Of a stretch of 31,549 nucleotides of DNA, positions 1 to 8,891 are shown piece by piece. Every line of letters begins with the position of its first letter. Position 1 is the stretch's first letter. The translations under genes and the position numbers were made by a program. Under the pieces are notes generated by a model, which was not told the DNA's origin, ran no database searches, and saw nothing but the letters and a program-made list of their open reading frames with translations. This DNA comes from Gnetum montanum (lineage: Eukaryota; Streptophyta; Gnetopsida; Gnetales; Gnetaceae): the NCBI GenBank assembly GCA_015680685.1, contig MNCI01035666.1:1-31549 (forward strand). The letters run 5' to 3'.

Positions 1-1771
1 CTTCCAAAAAGGACTAATTAGAAGAAAAACCAAGCAAAAAGGAGACTACCCAAACCACAGGGCAACAACATCAACTACAAGTTCCAACACCACTGCTACA
101 AGATTATAGACCTTCAATGAGTCATCTACAACAAATTGCAAAAACTGTCAGTTGGGGAAGTAGAGAAGAAGCCAATCTATTCAAAGCTATTGATGATGTA
201 GTCAAAAAAACTATTTCAACCAATCTTTCCAGTGGACAAATATCATTGCAGTCAAGAGGACAGGCCTAGTGGTCATAATAGATTTGTTAGAATGTTACAT
301 TATTCCAAATTTTTCTTGAATCTAGAGAAGGAGCCATAGTTATGATCATGTAGCATCATGATGTCATGGGAGCCAAAGAAGTGCTCACAAATCACATCAA
401 ATAATCATTTAATGTACCTATTGTGCCACTAATGGATATTTCTAGAATCAGGGATAGTCAAATGATAGCCAATACCTTTATGACTCCTGCAGAACATGAA
501 GTTGTGTTAGATAGATTGTTGTAGATAAGACAAGTTATGACAAATCTCTTTAATATTCCTAATGATGTGACTGCAACATAGTCTAAATTAATTACCACCA
601 AAGGAAAATTAATCATGGCCAAAACCAAGGCAAAGCAAGCTAAGAATGAGCTTCTCTGATTACAAGAAGAGCTTGTAGCCTTGAGAGCAAAAATGAGGGA
701 TCCAACACAATTCATAGCACCAAATCAAAAAGCACAATTTAGAACTAAGTAGATCAATTTCCTACTTAAGAATGATAAAGACATAGCAGATGAGAAAGAA
801 AAGGTAGTATGGAATGTTTCAATAGCTAAAGCCCAATCACATGTTCATGCCAAAGCACCTACTACCTTACAAGAAGAAAATAAACAACTCATTGTAGACA
901 ACTTGAGGTTGACCATAGTAGAAAAGAAAAAACAAATTCTAGAAGAAAGTATCCATTAGCTGAGAGAGAAACTAGTGAGGGTCAACCAAGATATGAGTTG
1001 CCTCATAAGAAAAAAAAAAGCCCTCTTTATGGATGAGGTATAAACCATTACACAGAAATTAGCTATCAAAATCAACACATGGCAAAATTAGGCTAAGAAA
1101 CATGAATGGCACAAAGAACACTTCTAATACCAAGTGAGCATATACAAGAAATAAATAAGAAAGAGATCTAGATGGCAAAGGCTAAAATTAGTTTTATTAC
1201 AACACAAAATCCTGATTGATAACCTATCTTGGATAGCATGGCCTAGACCTATCAAGCAGAAGTGAAAAATAAAGACCTATAGATAGAAAACTTGAAAGAA
1301 TACATGGCATTAGCAAACCTCCATTATGATAATTTGGCCATGTTAATAGTAGGTAGGCCTAGAAATGAGAAAGATTTTGTAGACTAAAGAGATGCTCTAC
1401 AAAAACTTCAAGTAGAAAACTCAAAACTAAAAGTAGTTAAGGCTAGCTACTAGGGGCAAAAAGATGTAGTAGTGAATCTGGGTAGAAGATTAACAGACTA
1501 CCATGAACTCAGAGAAAATGCCAAAGCTTTTGAAGAAGAGCAATGATAGTTTGTAGCATGGTACATTAAAGCTAATCAAATGTTTTTGCAACTTCCATGT
1601 TCATGGAATGTATCGAATCCATCAAACATTGATTCATCAACATGGATGGTCTACGATCCACGAATGGAAGAAGAGAAGTTGCAGGTGCTCTTGAAGAAGT
1701 ACCATTTTAAGAAGCCTAACAACAAGGGGAAAAACTTATGGAAGAGCTACCTCTACTTGGAACAACATTAG
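1..1771 (+). pseudogene. Decayed coiled-coil accessory ORF of gypsy element C
   Basis: A reading frame of about 590 codons is visible despite roughly fifteen or more stops. It runs in frame 3 from the window start to about 1130, then in frame 2 to the stop after LEQH at 1769-1771. Most stops are TAG or TAA in Gln-like positions. The middle (about 600-1500) is rich in K, E, Q and L, with phrases such as LQEENKQLIVDNLRL and LQVENSKLKVV that suggest coiled coil. The last 75 or so residues (from FVAWYIKANQMF at about 1550) match the small 3' ORF of element B: both have KANQ, PSNI and EEEK, then VLL. It lies between the missing pol and the PPT, the place of env-like or extra ORFs in Athila and Tat elements, but I see no signal peptide or membrane segment. 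Function is unknown. The start codon probably lies just upstream of base 1. Confidence 0.6.
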
Positions 1772-1967
1772 GCTACACTCAACCTCACTAATTTTTTTTT
1801 TTCATTTTTTGTCAAAATTTTCATGTCATGTGTTCATTTTTGTAAACTCCACTACGAAACTAGATAGTCGTGTATATAGAAGTCAGTTTCATGTAAAGCT
1901 ACCTCTCAATTTTGTAAGAAATTCAATCCTCATTTTTTTTAACTCAAGGATGAGTTTCCAGTCAGTT
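1772..1967 (+). other. 3' untranslated stretch of element C with conserved pre-PPT block
   Basis: AT-rich, with T runs at 1791-1810 and 1932-1940. The last 30 bases or so (from AACTCAAGGA at 1941) match, in reverse complement, the blocks beside the PPT of element A (12221-12250) and element B (23370-23400). Confidence 0.6.
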
Positions 1968-1976
1968 GTGGGGGTA
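1968..1976 (+). other. Polypurine tract of element C
   Basis: GTGGGGGTA lies directly before the LTR start TGATAAATC. Elements A and B have the same GGGGGTA next to their LTRs. This is the expected primer position for plus-strand DNA synthesis. Confidence 0.75.
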
Positions 1977-2002
1977 TGATAAATCTAAAAATTTTCAAGT
2001 AA

Positions 2003-2072
2003 TGATATCATAGTTACGATGTCATAGATACATTATCGTATCTCAACATACATTATCGTATAAATGATATCA
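2003..2072 (+). repeat. U3 repeat module with GATATC palindromes and a 14-bp direct repeat
   Basis: TGATATCA occurs near both ends (about 2003 and 2065). Between them ATACATTATCGTAT occurs twice, 20 bases apart, at 2028-2041 and 2048-2061. It lies just upstream of the TATA box, as do the GATATC modules of the A and B LTRs, so it may be a decayed enhancer-like or hairpin module. Confidence 0.6.
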
Positions 2073-2089
2073 CAAGGTACATGCCAGCC

Positions 2090-2097
2090 TATATAAG
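2090..2097 (+). promoter_or_regulatory. TATA box of the element C LTR
   Basis: TATATAAG in the context GCCTATATAAGCAG, 113 bp inside the LTR and directly after the U3 repeat module. Elements A, B and D have TATAAATA at the matching place. Confidence 0.65.
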
Positions 2098-3155
2098 CAG
2101 CACTTAGACACACAAATCTGTAGTAGATTTGTTAGCATAGTAACAAATCTTTTTTAGTTTATTTTCTTAAATTTAGTACTTAGTAGTTTGTGTCCATTGT
2201 ATAATGTTTTGTAATTGAATGAAATCTTTATCTAAGTGTGTTGTACTTGGATGCATTACATGATTGGCAATAAAGATCAAGATTGCTCTATATCATTGTA
2301 GCAACACTTAGCTTTATTTCTATTTCCAATTAGTTTGTTGTTTACTATTTTCATTGTTAATGTTTACAATTACTTGCAGTAATTTACTTTTAATGTCATT
2401 AACTGGAATGAGTACAACTAATCTCAAGCACATAAGTGTAACTATTTGGTAACTTGGTAGTATTATTACTTGGTATGCCTAGTAGTGAGGTGCTTGATAA
2501 TTCCATTAGTAGTTGTAGAAGTCCAAGGTGTGACCGAAAGATCAGGACTGGCTACTCATCGCATAGGCTAGTTTAGATTTATTTTAGTATCCCTTAGATT
2601 TAGAAACCTTTACTTTTCTTCATGTTTACAAGGAGTCTAATGGTCAATTCAACATTATTATCATATACCTCACTATGAGTTAAACATACACATTGATTTT
2701 ATTGACTCACATGGGAAGGCAATGATCATGAAGGCTAATCAATTCCTAGTATAATCAAATTGCCTTATCTACGGAGTTCGACCAAGATTGCACGTGAACA
2801 CTCATATCTCATATGGTTAGGTGTTGGATACTCCACCACTCATCATACTCCAATTGTAATGCCTTAATTTCAATTGAGAGAAATAATTACTCATCATGTT
2901 TGTGCTAAGGACAAGAAGAATTTCATCTAATGTGTTCTGTGACAAAGGATGCTAGTCTTTTGGAATGATTATCCATTTTGAGGAAGGAGTTGCTAAATGA
3001 TGCTCTTCCTTATTATTACCCATCATAATAATATTTTCCCTATGACTACATGCTCCTCACTACTATTAGAGTTTTGTTAAAATTCTAAGTTAATGGATGT
3101 CATCGCAATTATTACTAAAAAATTTCTCTCTTAAGATTGAGAGGTTTCTACACTT

Positions 3156-3340
3156 GTGAATCTAAAGGAAGATTTACAAATAGTATTAAATGATGTAGAA
3201 CATTCAAAATAAAATAAAGAATTAGAGGGCTTATAACATGTGTTATAAGTTCTTGGAAAGTTAGAAGGAAGTAATTTAAAAGAGGAATTTCATAGAGTTA
3301 AATATAATTAAAATATTGAAGTAGAGACAATAACACTAAC
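3156..3340 (+). pseudogene. Short decayed frame with coiled-coil look
   Basis: Frame 3 reads VNLKEDLQIVLNDVEHSK and then more E/K/L-rich sequence, with stops in Gln-like positions. This is the same style of decay as the retroelement ORFs. No family is recognised; it may be a remnant of an element older than the copia insertion, or chance. Confidence 0.25.
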
Positions 3341-4027
3341 AATATATTAATGAGGATAGGAAGAAAACCAAACTTATTGAAATTGGAATTATAGTCACAT
3401 TAACATTAGCATTTGATCAATGATAGGAATTATAGTATAGAATGAGAATGGAAATGAAAGTAAAGCTCTCAAAATGACGTTGAAATTCTCTAACATGAGA
3501 AGAATTGAATTACTTCTAGCAAAAGAAGAAAGCTAATCCAACTTTTTCTAGCATTGCCATTGCTGAAGATGAAGGGTTTTAGCTCCTAAATTAAAGGAAA
3601 TTTAAAAAATCAATGCCTAGTTTAGAAATAAATGTTGGTAGAGAAAGAAGTAATAGTTAAAAGGCTTTTGTTTACTTTGGAAAAATATTTTTTGAAAGTC
3701 TAAATTATCTTACTTGTGCAACTATCTAAATCTTTCAAATGGTCTTCAAATTAGATCTTTATAGTCTCGAATTTACCTCTTGGTTTTTTATGATGGTTGA
3801 AATGAAGAGTTTTGAAGAATTTGTAGATTAAAGCATAAATTAAATGATGGGCATTAAATTTGAATATGGTGTTAATATTTAAAAATTGAACAATAGCTGT
3901 TAGATTATTATTCAAATTTGAAGTGAGTAAAAATGAATGTTGAAAATAACACTAAGTATTAAATTTGAAATCTATCATTTTTTTGAACTTTAAAAATTTG
4001 GCTTTAAATTGTTATTCATTTCTAGAA

Positions 4028-4032
4028 GTGAT
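4028..4032. other. Probable target site duplication, 5' side of the copia element
   Basis: GTGAT here against ATGAT at 8887-8891: four of five bases match and the difference is a G/A transition. Five bases is the usual copia duplication length. Confidence 0.55.
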
Positions 4033-4531
4033 TGTTGAGTATCGTATAGTGTAGAAATCATTTTCTTGTACTTTCAATAATTTTTTTTAATTTGTTTAGG
4101 TTAGCAACTTTTTTAATTATTAGAAGTTTCTTTTGTCATTTAAGGTTTTTATTTTGAAAATAAATTTTTTTCTAGTAGCTAGTGGTCAGTTATGATGAAT
4201 TTAACTCAATCATGTTGAGTTTAATTCCCAGTTGAGTTTTTGTTTCCTTTTAGAAGAGCTACCTCATTATGGTAAGAGTCTAATGTAATGATTTTTTTGA
4301 AATAATGAAAGAAGTTAGTAGTTCTCATATTTTTAAAGTTTTTTCTAGTCATGTTATTTCATAATGAATTTTCAAATGATTTGATTTTATAGTTCAATTT
4401 CTCAATTTATTAGTTATTTCATAGTACATTTCACATGATCTCATAATATTTCACAATTTGACAAGTATTTCTCAATTTCAATCATAAATATTTCATTCCT
4501 CCTCACCCTATCCATTATGCTCATTCTAACA
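4033..4531 (+). repeat. 5' LTR of the copia element
   Basis: 499 bp from TGTTGAGTATCG to ATTCTAACA, so TG...CA ends. It aligns along its length with 8381-8886, including shared blocks around AACTTTTTTAATTATT, GTAATGAT and CACAATTTGACAAGTATTTC. The last 150 bp hold near-repeated CAATTTCTCAATTT-type words. Confidence 0.92.
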
Positions 4532-4546
4532 ATTGATATTAGAGCT
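4532..4546 (+). other. Primer binding site of the copia element (initiator tRNA-Met type)
   Basis: ATTGATATTAGAGCT follows the LTR end. It matches the plant copia site TGGTATCAGAGC except for two transitions (GG to GA, TC to TT). Confidence 0.8.
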
Positions 4547-4560
4547 TTTAATACATTCTC

Positions 4561-5620
4561 ATGGCCACTAAATAAATCAAAGACATTTTGAAGTGTTCTG
4601 TTATTTTTTATGGCTCTCAAGATTTTACTTATTGGTCATATCTAATGAAATCCCTCCTCCAAATTCATGAAGTGTGGAAGTATGTTGAGCTTGGTTTTGT
4701 TGTGCCTTTGGATCTGATGATGAGAGAGTAGAGGAACAAGCTTAGAAGACATAAAAGGATTGATCCATTTGTGAAGATGATTATTTTTTCCAGTGTTTTG
4801 GAAGTAGCTGGAGCTAGAATCATTACTAAAGACACATTCAAGGCTTTTTGAGACACATCCAAGGCTTGTTGGGACACCTTGCAAGAATAGTACAAATGTA
4901 ATGAGATAAACTAGAAGTTGAAGGAAATGAAATATAGGACCAAGTTTGATAATTTGAGGATTATAAGAGGAGAGTATTTTACACAGATTTTTTTTGATAT
5001 GCTTCACATTATTTTGAGAAATTTATATTAGTACAATTGCAACCTCATAATGCAATAGAAGATCTATAAGGTGATGCAAGTTATTTACAATGGTTACAGA
5101 TTCTCCACCTTTATTAAAATGAGTGTTTAGACAAAAGGCCTCTCCATATACATAATCAATGAATTAATTGCATGTTTGAAGACTTTAGAAGAATTTAAGA
5201 TTTTAAATCCAAATGAGAATGCTTATGTTGCAACTCTAGGTCCTTCAAGAGGTGGAATATTAACTAGAGGAAGGAGAGTATGAGATAGAGTTAACTATTT
5301 AATAAAAGAGTGATAATCAAATGACACAAGGCCTTAAAATTTCAAAAGAGGATTTTAGCCAAAATGTTGAGGTTTCCAAAATTTTGTTAGAAGAAGAGAA
5401 GGTCCTAGAGGTGGTAGAAAACATTTCTAGCCAAAAAGAGTTCAAGATGCACCATCTTCATTAGTTTCATGATGCACCTTTTGTGGTGAGAGAGGCCATT
5501 ATGAACAAAGATGTTGGTAGAAGACTAGTATTTAAAATCTCATTATCCAGGTTACTCAAAAAGAAGAAAACCCTGTATCACAAGATAAAAGGCAAATAAG
5601 TCATAGATTGTCAAGATAAC
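4561..5620 (+). pseudogene. gag: copia gag (decayed)
   Basis: ATG at 4561 is followed by MATK, a stop, then IKDILKCSVIFYGSQDFTYW, which resembles the N-terminus of plant copia Gag (a W-rich first helix after a short start). Further stops occur in the helical capsid-like part (about 4730-5040). A CCHC zinc knuckle lies at 5473-5514, reading CTFCGERGHYEQRC (C-X2-C-X4-H-X4-C), in the same frame as the ATG, with all four ligands intact. In an active element the product would coat the RNA in a cytoplasmic particle. Most stops are TAG, TAA or TGA, as expected from C-to-T decay of Gln and Arg codons. The gag/protease boundary is set only approximately. Confidence 0.8.
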
Positions 5621-6960
5621 TCAAATTTTGTAGCATTCACCATGTTTGATAATATCACTTCAAGTACATGGATCTTTAATAGTGGTTGTTCAAATCACAT
5701 GACTCCTCACAAAGAAGCTTTTATTAAATTTGAGCCCAATGGTAACTTGGACATAATCAAAGTTGGTGATGGTGAGTAGATCCACATTGAAGAAACTAGA
5801 AAATTCCTCATTACTCTCAAAGATGAAACTCAAGTGTCGATCCATGATGTTTTTTATGTTCCAAATTATCTAATTTTTTACTTTTAGTTTGTTAGATGAT
5901 GAAAAGGGGAAATAAGGTTGTTTTTGAAGATGAAATTTGTACAATTTTAGACTTAAGGAAGGTCATAGCCAAGCTTCCAAGACTCAAAAATCAAAATCAT
6001 GTTAATGAGAAGTTTGTACTTATAGCCAAGATTAAAGAGATAATATTGTGACATTGGAGGCTTGGGCATGTGTTCTATAAAAACATTAAAAATTTGATTA
6101 GATTTAAGGCTACTTTTGGTTTAATGTTATTAAATTTTCCCAATAAAGTTTATGACACATGTATTAAAGACAAGAAAAAGGCCTTTCCTCATGCAACTTA
6201 TGTGGAGAAGAAGGCACATCCACTAGAACTTTTGCATATGGATGTGGTTGGACCTATGTCCACATTGATAATAAATGGAGAAAGATATTTTTTGTTAATT
6301 GTTGATGATTTTTCCATGTATGCTTGATTATATATTTTACATTCCAAGGATGAGTTATATCCTACATTCAAGAATATTCAAAGGCTTATTAAGAATAGGT
6401 TAATTTGAAGATTAAGGCAATTAGGTCAAATCATGGTGGTGAATTTGTTTCAAATGAATTCAATGATTATTATGATATATGTGGAATAGAGAAATAAGCC
6501 ACATGTGGGTATTTACCCCAAAGCAATGGCATAGCAAAAAGGAAGAGTGGTATCTTAGAGGAGATGACAAGATGTTTGTTGAAATATGCTTGAATTTTGA
6601 ATGAGTATTAGAATGAGGCAATCCACATCATAACCTATTTGGTTGATAAGTTTATTACTTCATAAAATGGAGAGAAGAACCCTTATAATTTGCTTTATGG
6701 AATTCCTATAAATTTATCTCATTTAAAGGTGTTTGATTGTATTTGTTATGTCAAGATTCCAACTCAGTTGATAGATGAGTTGGATGATAGAGGAAAAAGA
6801 TGTTTTTTCTTCAGTTATGATTCAAAAAAATATAGATATAACTGTTTTGATCCCATTGGTAGGAAGTGTTAGTACTCTAGAAATATTTTATTTGATGAAG
6901 AAAAGGTAGGTTTTGATGAGTTTCACAAGCTTGATCAAGGCAATAATTAAGAATATAACT
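5621..6960 (+). pseudogene. pol: copia pol, protease and integrase part (decayed)
   Basis: Protease: STWIFNSGCSNHM at about 5660-5700 aligns with the copia pattern WxxDSGCSxHM, but the catalytic Asp codon is AAT (5678-5680), so it reads Asn. Integrase zinc finger: HWRLGH at 6052-6069; the later Cys pair reads YDTC, with the first Cys replaced by Tyr. Integrase core: HMDVVGP with the first Asp at 6241-6243; the second Asp is Asn (RSNHGGEF, codon 6429-6431); the expected Glu in NGIAxRK is Lys (codon 6537-6539). The part after the core continues with LKVFDCICYVKIP near 6724-6760. Frames change several times. In active elements this region cuts the polyprotein and inserts the DNA copy. Confidence 0.88.
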
Positions 6961-7279
6961 TAAGACTTTGGATGAAAAAGGACCACCCACCTTTTCAAAT
7001 GTTGCATAGAGAATATAACAAAATAATAACATGAAGTAAATTCATTACTCATGTTTCATATGTTGCTCTTACACATGAGCCCTCAAATGTCAAGAAGGCT
7101 CTCAACTCTCAAGTTTAGATTAAAGCCATGAAGAAGAAAATGAACTCTATTGAGAGAAATGAAACTTGAACATTGGTGGACAAGCCAAAAGGGAAGAATT
7201 CATTAACACCAAATGCATATTGAAAATCAAATACAATGAATTTGGTAAAATTATTGCATACAAGGCCAGACTTGTAGCA

Positions 7280-7280
7280 N
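7280..7280. other. Ambiguous base, probably a compressed assembly gap
   Basis: A single N lies exactly where about 100 residues of the RT core are missing and where the reading frame changes. The N at 12064 behaves in the same way. Confidence 0.6.
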
Positions 7281-8370
7281 ATTTTTTCTTAAGAATGTAT
7301 ATAGGAATTATATGTTTGAGCCTACCTTCTACTATAAAAATGAAGGTTCCAATTTCATCATTATTTCACTCTATGTTGATGACTTGGTTTTTTATGGCTA
7401 CGTTTGAAACATTAGATGAGCAATTCAAGCATGATATGAAAAGGTGAGTTTGAGATGAAGGATATGGGAGTCATTAAATAATTTTTAGGAATCCAAATTG
7501 ATCAATATGAAGATTTTTTGAAGATGCATGAGTCAAAGTATACACAAGACATTTAAAAAGTATGGGTTAGAGGAAGCCAAGATTGCTACAACTTCACTTC
7601 TTCCAAATATAAAGCTTTTAAGGAAAGATGATACTCCATTGATTGATCCTTCATTATAAAAAGGTATGATTAGTTCATTAAGATTTTTGTGTTGTAGTAG
7701 GCCTAATTTGAAATATGTAATTTCATTTTTATTAAGGTTTAGGCAAGAGCCAAGGTAAACACATCTAAATGTCTTGAAGCATCTTTTGGCATGTGTTAAA
7801 GAAATAATTGATTTTGGCATTAAGTTTATTAATAGAGATGAAACATTTTATGTGTTTTTTTATGCTAATTAAGGAGGAGATGTAGATGATTGTAAGTAAA
7901 CTTCTAGTTGCTTTATTTTTCGTGGTCCTAATTCTATTTATTAGAAGACAAAGAAACAAACTAGTGTGAGCCTCTCATGTGAGGTAGAATTTATTACTAT
8001 GGCTAACTGTCTTTAACATGTTTTGTGGTTAATAAAGTTATTTTCTCAGTTGGATTTTGAAGTTGAGTTTCTAATTTCCATGTTGGTGGATAATATAGTA
8101 GTAACTCAGTGGTCCAAATAGCACATAATTCATAAGAAGAGTAAGCACATTAACATCAAATATTATTGTATCAAGCATGAAGTGAAGAAGGGCATAATTA
8201 AGCCCATACATGTTCAAAGTATTGATAAATTAGCTAATTTATTAACTAAACCATTACAACCTTATCAAATTGACTATCTTTTGAACATGATTGATATGTG
8301 CAAAGTAGATGATGAAAACGAAGATATTCAAGTTTCTAATTTAGCTATTCTCAAACCAAATTCAACACTA

Positions 8371-8380
8371 AAGGAGGGAA
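8371..8380 (+). other. Polypurine tract of the copia element
   Basis: AAGGAGGGAA abuts the 3' LTR start TGTTAAGTATTG. This is the typical copia position for plus-strand priming. Confidence 0.85.
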
Positions 8381-8886
8381 TGTTAAGTATTGTGTAGTAT
8401 AGAAATTATTTTCGCCTACTTTCAAAAATTTTTTTAAAAAATGTTGTTTAGGTTTGTAACTTTTTTAATTATTAAAAGTTTTTTTTTCAAGATTTCTTTT
8501 TTTAAAAAAAAAATTATAGTAGTTAGTGGTCAATTATGATGAGTTTAACTTAGTCATGTTGATTTCAACTCCTAGTTGAGTTTGTTTTTCTTCCATTATA
8601 GAAGTAGTTAGAAGAGTTGTCTTATTGTGCTAAGAGCTTGATGTAATGATATTTCTAAAATAATGGAGGAAATTCACAATTCTCATATTTCTAATTTTTT
8701 TTCTATTCTTGTTATTTTATGATGAATTTTCCAAAGATTTGATTTGATGGTTCAATTTCTCAATTTCTCACTTATTTCATAGTATATTTCACATGAACTC
8801 ACAAGATTTCACAATTTGACAAGTATTTCTCAATTTCAACCACAAAGCTTTCATTCTTCATCCTATTTGGTGTGCTCATTCTAACA
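8381..8886 (+). repeat. 3' LTR of the copia element
   Basis: 506 bp from TGTTAAGTATTG to ATTCTAACA, colinear with 4033-4531. Differences are scattered and many are transitions, so the insertion is old. Confidence 0.92.
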
Positions 8887-8891
8887 ATGAT
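8887..8891. other. Probable target site duplication, 3' side of the copia element
   Basis: ATGAT, against GTGAT at 4028-4032. Confidence 0.55.

Larger units (their letters stand above)
1..2845 (+). mobile_element. Gypsy-type LTR retrotransposon C, 3' part only
   Basis: The 5' part lies outside the window. What remains reads on the + strand as a decayed accessory ORF (1-1771), a short untranslated stretch, a G-rich polypurine tract (1968-1976) and a 3' LTR (1977-2845). The LTR ends in CTCATCA, and the 40 bases before the PPT match those of elements A and B on the other strand. A long LTR stretch around 2215-2300 matches the element B LTR read in reverse complement. Lineage is inferred from this kinship with A and B, whose primer sites are tRNA-Asp-like. 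No target duplication can be tested because the 5' end is missing. Confidence 0.8.
1977..2845 (+). repeat. 3' LTR of gypsy element C
   Basis: 869 bp, beginning TGATAAATC and ending CCACTCATCA. The end is close to the reverse complement of the element A and B LTR ends. The block at about 2215-2300 (with CTTTATCTAAGTGTGTTGTA) matches the B LTR near 22880-22960 in reverse complement. It contains a GATATC-rich U3 module, a TATA box at 2090-2097 and a long R/U5 part. The TATA-to-end distance of about 755 bp is like that in A, B and D. Confidence 0.85.
2846..4032. other. AT-rich spacer between element C and the copia element
   Basis: No intact gene. A short decayed frame lies at 3156-3340. The part from about 3830 to 4030 is very AT-rich, with repeated words such as AAATTAAATGATGGGCATTAAA. 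Similar words recur just after the copia element (about 8905-8935), so the copia element seems to have inserted into an older AT-rich repeat. Confidence 0.5.
7070..8380 (+). pseudogene. pol: copia pol, reverse transcriptase and RNase H part (decayed, gapped)
   Basis: The RT start is seen as AMKKKMNSIERNET followed by a stop where Trp is expected, then LVDKPKGK, and in another frame ILKIKYNEFGKIIAYKARLVA. N at 7280 follows at once. After it comes the region before the active site, with LYVDDLVFYG; YVDD is encoded at 7372-7383. In copia RTs about 100 more residues lie between KARLVA and YVDD, so the RT core is missing here. RNase H and connection traces follow: AKIATTSLLP, then KKQTSVSLSCEVEF at about 7950-7990 and SKHINIKYYCIKHEV at about 8140-8180. 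The C-terminus LANLLTKPLQPYQ (about 8230) is typical of copia. The last frame stays open into the 3' LTR (stop at 8395). Confidence 0.9.
4033..8886 (+). mobile_element. Ty1/copia LTR retrotransposon, structurally complete but dead
   Basis: 4854 bp with two LTRs of about 500 bp, a PBS after the 5' LTR, a PPT before the 3' LTR and a near-perfect 5-bp target duplication. Domains occur in the copia order gag, protease, integrase, RT, RNase H. Integrase before RT excludes gypsy. Every coding part has stops and frameshifts, and the integrase triad has lost two residues. One N at 7280 marks missing RT sequence. Confidence 0.93.

Noticed and set aside
1580-1771. 63-codon frame as a separate small gene
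   Set aside because: It is the last open part of the longer decayed ORF of element C; the frame continues upstream through stops and matches the element B ORF.
4642-5007. Minus-strand frames across the copia gag
   Set aside because: They are shadows of the + strand gag; a zinc knuckle in the sense frame fixes the coding strand.
7533-7959. Minus-strand frames across the copia RNase H part
   Set aside because: Sense-strand copia motifs cover the same bases.
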